Source of the DNA: an uncultured Oscillospiraceae bacterium
Lineage (GTDB): Bacteria > Bacillota_A > Clostridia > Oscillospirales > Oscillospiraceae
Reading direction: 5' to 3'
DNA length: 8,730 nt
Assembly (NCBI GenBank): GCA_900770015.1
Contig: CAAGIU010000374.1
Span: 1-8,730, forward strand
Made by a program: the position numbers and the translations under genes. Of the stretch, positions 6,532 through 8,730 are shown piece after piece. Within the stretch, counting starts at the first letter, position 1. The number at the start of each line of letters is the position of its first letter. The notes below the pieces were generated by a model. It did not search any database and was not told the DNA's origin. It saw nothing but the letters and a program-made list of their open reading frames with translations.

Positions 6532-8046
6532 ATGAGAAAGTTTATCGCATTGCTGCTGGCTCTCGTTATGGTCTGCAGCCTGACCGCCGCGGCTTCCGCC
6601 CAGGCACTGGAGCCCGTCACCCTGAAGATCTGGTTCCACGGCAGCAACGTTACCCCGGACGCGTCCGAAACCGTTCTGAAGGAAGTCAATGCCTACCTGG
6701 CCGAGAAGCTCAATGTGACCCTGGAAGTCATCTGGGGCACCTGGGGCGACTTTGACACCGCCACCGTAACGGCGCTCACCGGCGGCGACGATGTGGATAT
6801 GTACTTTACCTGCAACTGGTCCGCCAACGAATACAACAAGTTCGCCCGGGACGGCTACTGGGTGAAGCTGGATGATCTGCTGGCTTCCTGCGCCCCTGAG
6901 CTGCTGGAGACCATCCCCCAGGGCATCTGGGACTGCGCCGTGACGGGCGGCTATGACGGCATGGGCATCTACGCCGTCCCCGGTCTGAAGGACACTGCCA
7001 CCCAGAACTGCTGGGACGTCAACGGCACCCTGCTGGCGGAACTGGGCTATGACGTGGACGCCGTCTGCGCCGCAGGCCTGGACTACTACTCCGACGAATT
7101 CGCCGAAATGCTGCAGAAGGCCAAGGACGCCAAGGGCAGAGATTTCTATCCTCTGCTGATCGAGCCCGCCGTCCTGGAGAGAATGGTCACCCATTCCTCC
7201 ATCGTTACCGGTGACATCGCCGGCGCCAACGTCCTGTCCTACTACTACGACGCAGAGCACCCCTCCGCTGACATCGGCAGCACCATCGTCAACAAGTTCG
7301 CCACCGACGAGTTCGCGAAATTTGCGGCCAAAACCTATGAGTATGCCCAGAAGGGCCTCATCTCTCCTAGCTGCCAGTCCACCGCCACTGCCAATGACTA
7401 CCGCACCGCCACCCAGTCTTCCGGCGAGTATCTGTTCGGCACCCAGTCCTACGCCTTCGGCTATGAGCTGGACGCCTCCGCAGCCCGGGGCATCGATGTG
7501 CGCATGGTTCCCGAGACCGCCGCTTACATGGACTGCACCTCCGGCCAGGGCGCTATGATCGCCATCTCTGCCACCTCCAAGAATCCCGAGCGGGCACTGA
7601 TGTTCCTGAACCTGCTGAACACCGATGCCAAGCTGATGACCATGCTGAACTACGGCACCGAGGGCTTCACCTACACTACCAATGAAGACGGCACCATCAC
7701 CTTCACCGACGCACGCTCCACCTACTCTCCCTGGACCAACGGCATGGGCAATGTCCGTATTCTGCCTCCCACGGAAGCCCAGGGCGCCGATTACTGGGAC
7801 CGCTTCGCAGCCTACTATGATGCAGCCGAGGCCCTGCCCTATGGCGGCTTCATCTTCGACAGCTCCGAGCTGGAAACCGAGAGCGCTGCCATCGCCAACG
7901 TCTGGGCGGAGTACGCTTTCAACCTGATGTCCGGCGCCGTCAATCCCGAGACGGTTCTGCCCGAGTTCCTGAACAAGCTGGAAGCCGCCGGCATCAGCGA
8001 TTTCGTCGCCGCCGCTCAGGCCCAGCTGGAAGCCTATATGGGATAA
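6532..8046 (+). CDS. LplA/YtcQ-type extracellular sugar-binding protein (SBP_bac_1 with DUF3502-like C-terminus)
   Basis: Extracellular binding protein of 504 aa that delivers ligand to the two permeases upstream. The N-terminus is a classic signal peptide (MRKF, then ALLLALVMV) with an AxA cleavage site at A21-S22-A23 before Q24. Cys15 is preceded by Val-Met-Val, so a normal lipobox is absent. The mature protein opens with VTLKIWFHGSN, then DVDMYFTCNW and GIYAVPGLKD, as in LplA homologues. The last part (KNPERALMFLNLL, NYGTEGFTY, GGFIFDSSELETESAAIANVWAEY, LPEFLNKLEAAGI) is the DUF3502-type region of long CUT1 binding proteins. GGAGG at 6520-6524 lies 7 bases before ATG. Codons are strongly biased to C-ending forms (ATC, TTC, AAC, TAC) more than in the sensor genes, which fits high expression. 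The family is sure; substrate and anchoring mode are not. Confidence 0.92.
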   Translation: MRKFIALLLALVMVCSLTAAASAQALEPVTLKIWFHGSNVTPDASETVLKEVNAYLAEKLNVTLEVIWGTWGDFDTATVTALTGGDDVDMYFTCNWSANEYNKFARDGYWVKLDDLLASCAPELLETIPQGIWDCAVTGGYDGMGIYAVPGLKDTATQNCWDVNGTLLAELGYDVDAVCAAGLDYYSDEFAEMLQKAKDAKGRDFYPLLIEPAVLERMVTHSSIVTGDIAGANVLSYYYDAEHPSADIGSTIVNKFATDEFAKFAAKTYEYAQKGLISPSCQSTATANDYRTATQSSGEYLFGTQSYAFGYELDASAARGIDVRMVPETAAYMDCTSGQGAMIAISATSKNPERALMFLNLLNTDAKLMTMLNYGTEGFTYTTNEDGTITFTDARSTYSPWTNGMGNVRILPPTEAQGADYWDRFAAYYDAAEALPYGGFIFDSSELETESAAIANVWAEYAFNLMSGAVNPETVLPEFLNKLEAAGISDFVAAAQAQLEAYMG

Positions 8047-8074
8047 TTCCATCCCGGTGTTCGCTCCAACACTG

Positions 8075-8110
8075 CCCAAAAAAGACTGCCTCCGGGCAGT
8101 CTTTTTTGGG
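8075..8110. terminator. Bidirectional rho-independent terminator after the importer operon
   Basis: A perfect 16-bp inverted repeat, 8075-8090 against 8095-8110, has loop TCCG. The core GACTGCC/GGCAGTC is preceded by AAAAAA and followed by TTTTTT, so it works as a hairpin plus T-run on either strand. It starts 29 bases past the binding-protein stop codon. Confidence 0.92.
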
Positions 8111-8182
8111 GGAAAAATGTACCTGTTTTCCACAGCTGCTTGAATAATTGAAATTTGCAGAGCAGTTTTTTGCTCAGGGCCC

Positions 8183-8313
8183 TGTAGGGGAGGCTATTAG
8201 CCTCCCGCCACGTTAGTCACCTGTGTGTTTGGTTGAATGGTATTTTGTTGAACATGATACGGAGCGAAGCGACCTTGCTCTCCCAAAGAGAGAGCCAAGG
8301 GCGCTACCGCGCC
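8183..8313. repeat. Palindromic intergenic repeat, internally deleted copy (copy 2)
   Basis: It is in the same orientation as the copy at 3904. Shared parts include TGTAGGGGAGGCTAT at the left end with its hairpin (8188-8195 with 8199-8206), then CCTCCCGCCACGT, TTTTGTTG and GAGCGAAGCGACCTTG. Where copy 1 has about 150 bases of cloverleaf, this copy goes straight from the left arm to a right arm (CCCAAAGAGAGAGCCAAGG), leaving a single short imperfect hairpin at 8268-8305. It encodes no protein. Confidence 0.75.
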
Positions 8314-8484
8314 GGTGCGAAATATTGCAATTTATATGAGGTGCAACCTGCCGGATGCTTCCTTTGGGGCAGACAGCTCCGCAACAGGCCGATCCTTTTG
8401 CCTGCGTGTCTCGCGCCGCCTTTATCGGCCTCGGCTGGAGGATCATGTACGTTTCGTGAACATTCATCGGTTCTTTTGTGAATT

Positions 8485-8511
8485 TTAGCACTCTTATATT
8501 GACAGTGCTAA
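8485..8511 (+). promoter_or_regulatory. CIRCE operator (HrcA repressor site)
   Basis: TTAGCACTC (8485-8493), a 9-base spacer, then CAGTGCTAA (8503-8511). This matches the CIRCE consensus TTAGCACTC-N9-GAGTGCTAA at 17 of 18 arm positions. The only change is G to C at 8503. CIRCE is bound by the heat-shock repressor HrcA, classically at groESL and dnaK operons. Here it overlaps the -35 box of the hsp20 promoter, so bound HrcA would block RNA polymerase. Confidence 0.95.
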
Positions 8512-8526
8512 AAATGGTGGTATACT
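8499..8526 (+). promoter_or_regulatory. Sigma-A promoter of hsp20
   Basis: Perfect -35 TTGACA (8499-8504), a 16-base spacer, and -10 TATACT (8521-8526) with an upstream TG giving TGGTATACT (extended -10, 8518-8526). Transcription should begin near 8533, giving a leader of about 70 bases. The -35 lies inside the CIRCE spacer and right arm. Confidence 0.88.
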
Positions 8527-8544
8527 GTAGACAGTTGAACAAGA

Positions 8545-8561
8545 GGAGCCCAGAAGGCTCC
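8545..8561 (+). other. Leader stem-loop upstream of hsp20
   Basis: GGAGCC/GGCTCC forms a perfect 6-bp stem with loop CAGAA in the 5' leader. The 3' arm and following bases (CTCCCCC) could instead pair with the ribosome site GGAGG at 8589-8593. No T-run follows, so it is not a terminator. Any thermosensor role is speculative. Confidence 0.4.
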
Positions 8562-8601
8562 CCCTGCGAGGCACATAGCATATTGAATGGAGGAATGAAT
8601 T

Positions 8602-8730
8602 ATGTTGCCTGGCATTTTTGGAGAGAACCTGTTTGATGAATTTTTTGCCGATCCGTTTGGTCTGGGGCGCGCATCTGATGCGAGCGATCACCTCTACGGC
8701 AAGAACGCCAAGAATCTGATGAAGACGGAC
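8602..8730 (+). CDS. hsp20: Small heat-shock protein Hsp20 (partial, 3' end outside window)
   Basis: The first 43 codons of an ATP-independent holdase chaperone of the Hsp20/alpha-crystallin family. The visible part reads MLPGIFGENLFDEFFADPFG and, later, LYGKNAKNLMKTD. This is the N-terminal arm typical of clostridial Hsp20s, where LMKTD directly precedes the alpha-crystallin domain. That domain itself lies beyond the window, so the call rests on the arm plus the heat-shock operator upstream. GGAGG at 8589-8593 is 8 bases before ATG. Regulation by HrcA through CIRCE is strongly indicated. The reading frame is open to the last base. Confidence 0.88.
   Translation, partial: MLPGIFGENLFDEFFADPFGLGRASDASDHLYGKNAKNLMKTD

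Larger units (their letters stand above)
8047..8601. other. 555-base intergenic region between importer operon and hsp20
   Basis: No credible gene is seen. It contains the importer terminator (8075-8110), the second palindromic repeat copy (8183-8313), a stretch from about 8314 to 8484 in which I recognise nothing beyond a weak 8-bp inverted repeat AGGCCGAT/ATCGGCCT (8386-8393 and 8424-8431), then the CIRCE operator, promoter and leader of hsp20. Confidence 0.75.

Noticed and set aside
6322..8133. Long minus-strand open frame of about 600 codons opposite the sugar-binding protein
   Set aside because: Its coding is the mirror of a highly biased GC-rich gene. It has low-complexity Gly/Val/Gln content and no domain or ribosome-site support, and it also runs through the terminator. 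The same applies to the long minus-strand frames at 45-1796 and 1685-2827.
8213..8581. Open frames on both strands in the gap before hsp20
   Set aside because: They read through the palindromic repeat and the CIRCE promoter region. Similar frames arise from the copy at 3904-4155, so they are repeat artefacts.

Overview
The window looks like a piece of a GC-rich gut-type Clostridia chromosome, probably Oscillospiraceae/Ruminococcaceae (inference). The grounds are strong AGGAGG ribosome sites, the YesM/YesN and LplB/YtcP protein families, an HrcA-type CIRCE operator, and palindromic intergenic repeats of a style I associate with that group. All real genes are on the + strand.

Region 1 (84-3843) is a tight three-gene operon. 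It encodes a YesM-type membrane histidine kinase, a family-1 solute-binding lipoprotein whose GTG start overlaps the kinase stop, and 17 bases later a YesN-type receiver/AraC response regulator. A binding lipoprotein between kinase and regulator, with no permease of its own, suggests a three-component sugar sensor. The kinase's first ATP-binding glycine box is degenerate.

Region 2 (3844-4553) has no gene. It holds a long palindromic repeat, a strong intrinsic terminator, a likely extended -10 promoter, and a 169-bp TTAA-ended, almost fully self-complementary MITE-like element. That element would lie in the 5' leader of the transporter mRNA.

Region 3 (4554-8046) is a CUT1-type carbohydrate ABC importer: LplB-like permease, YtcP/LplC-like permease, and a 504-aa LplA/YtcQ-type binding protein with a DUF3502-like C-terminus. 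No ATPase gene is present, so a shared MsmX/UgpC-type ATPase is likely. The binding protein lacks a lipobox. A perfect 16-bp inverted-repeat terminator closes the operon. The simplest model is that the region 1 sensor detects an oligosaccharide and YesN activates the region 3 importer. The substrate cannot be read from the sequence.

Region 4 (8047-8601) carries a second, internally deleted copy of the palindromic repeat, then a sigma-A promoter overlapped by a near-perfect CIRCE operator. Region 5 (8602-8730) is the start of a small heat-shock protein (Hsp20) gene cut off by the window end. It is unrelated to the sugar genes except by position.
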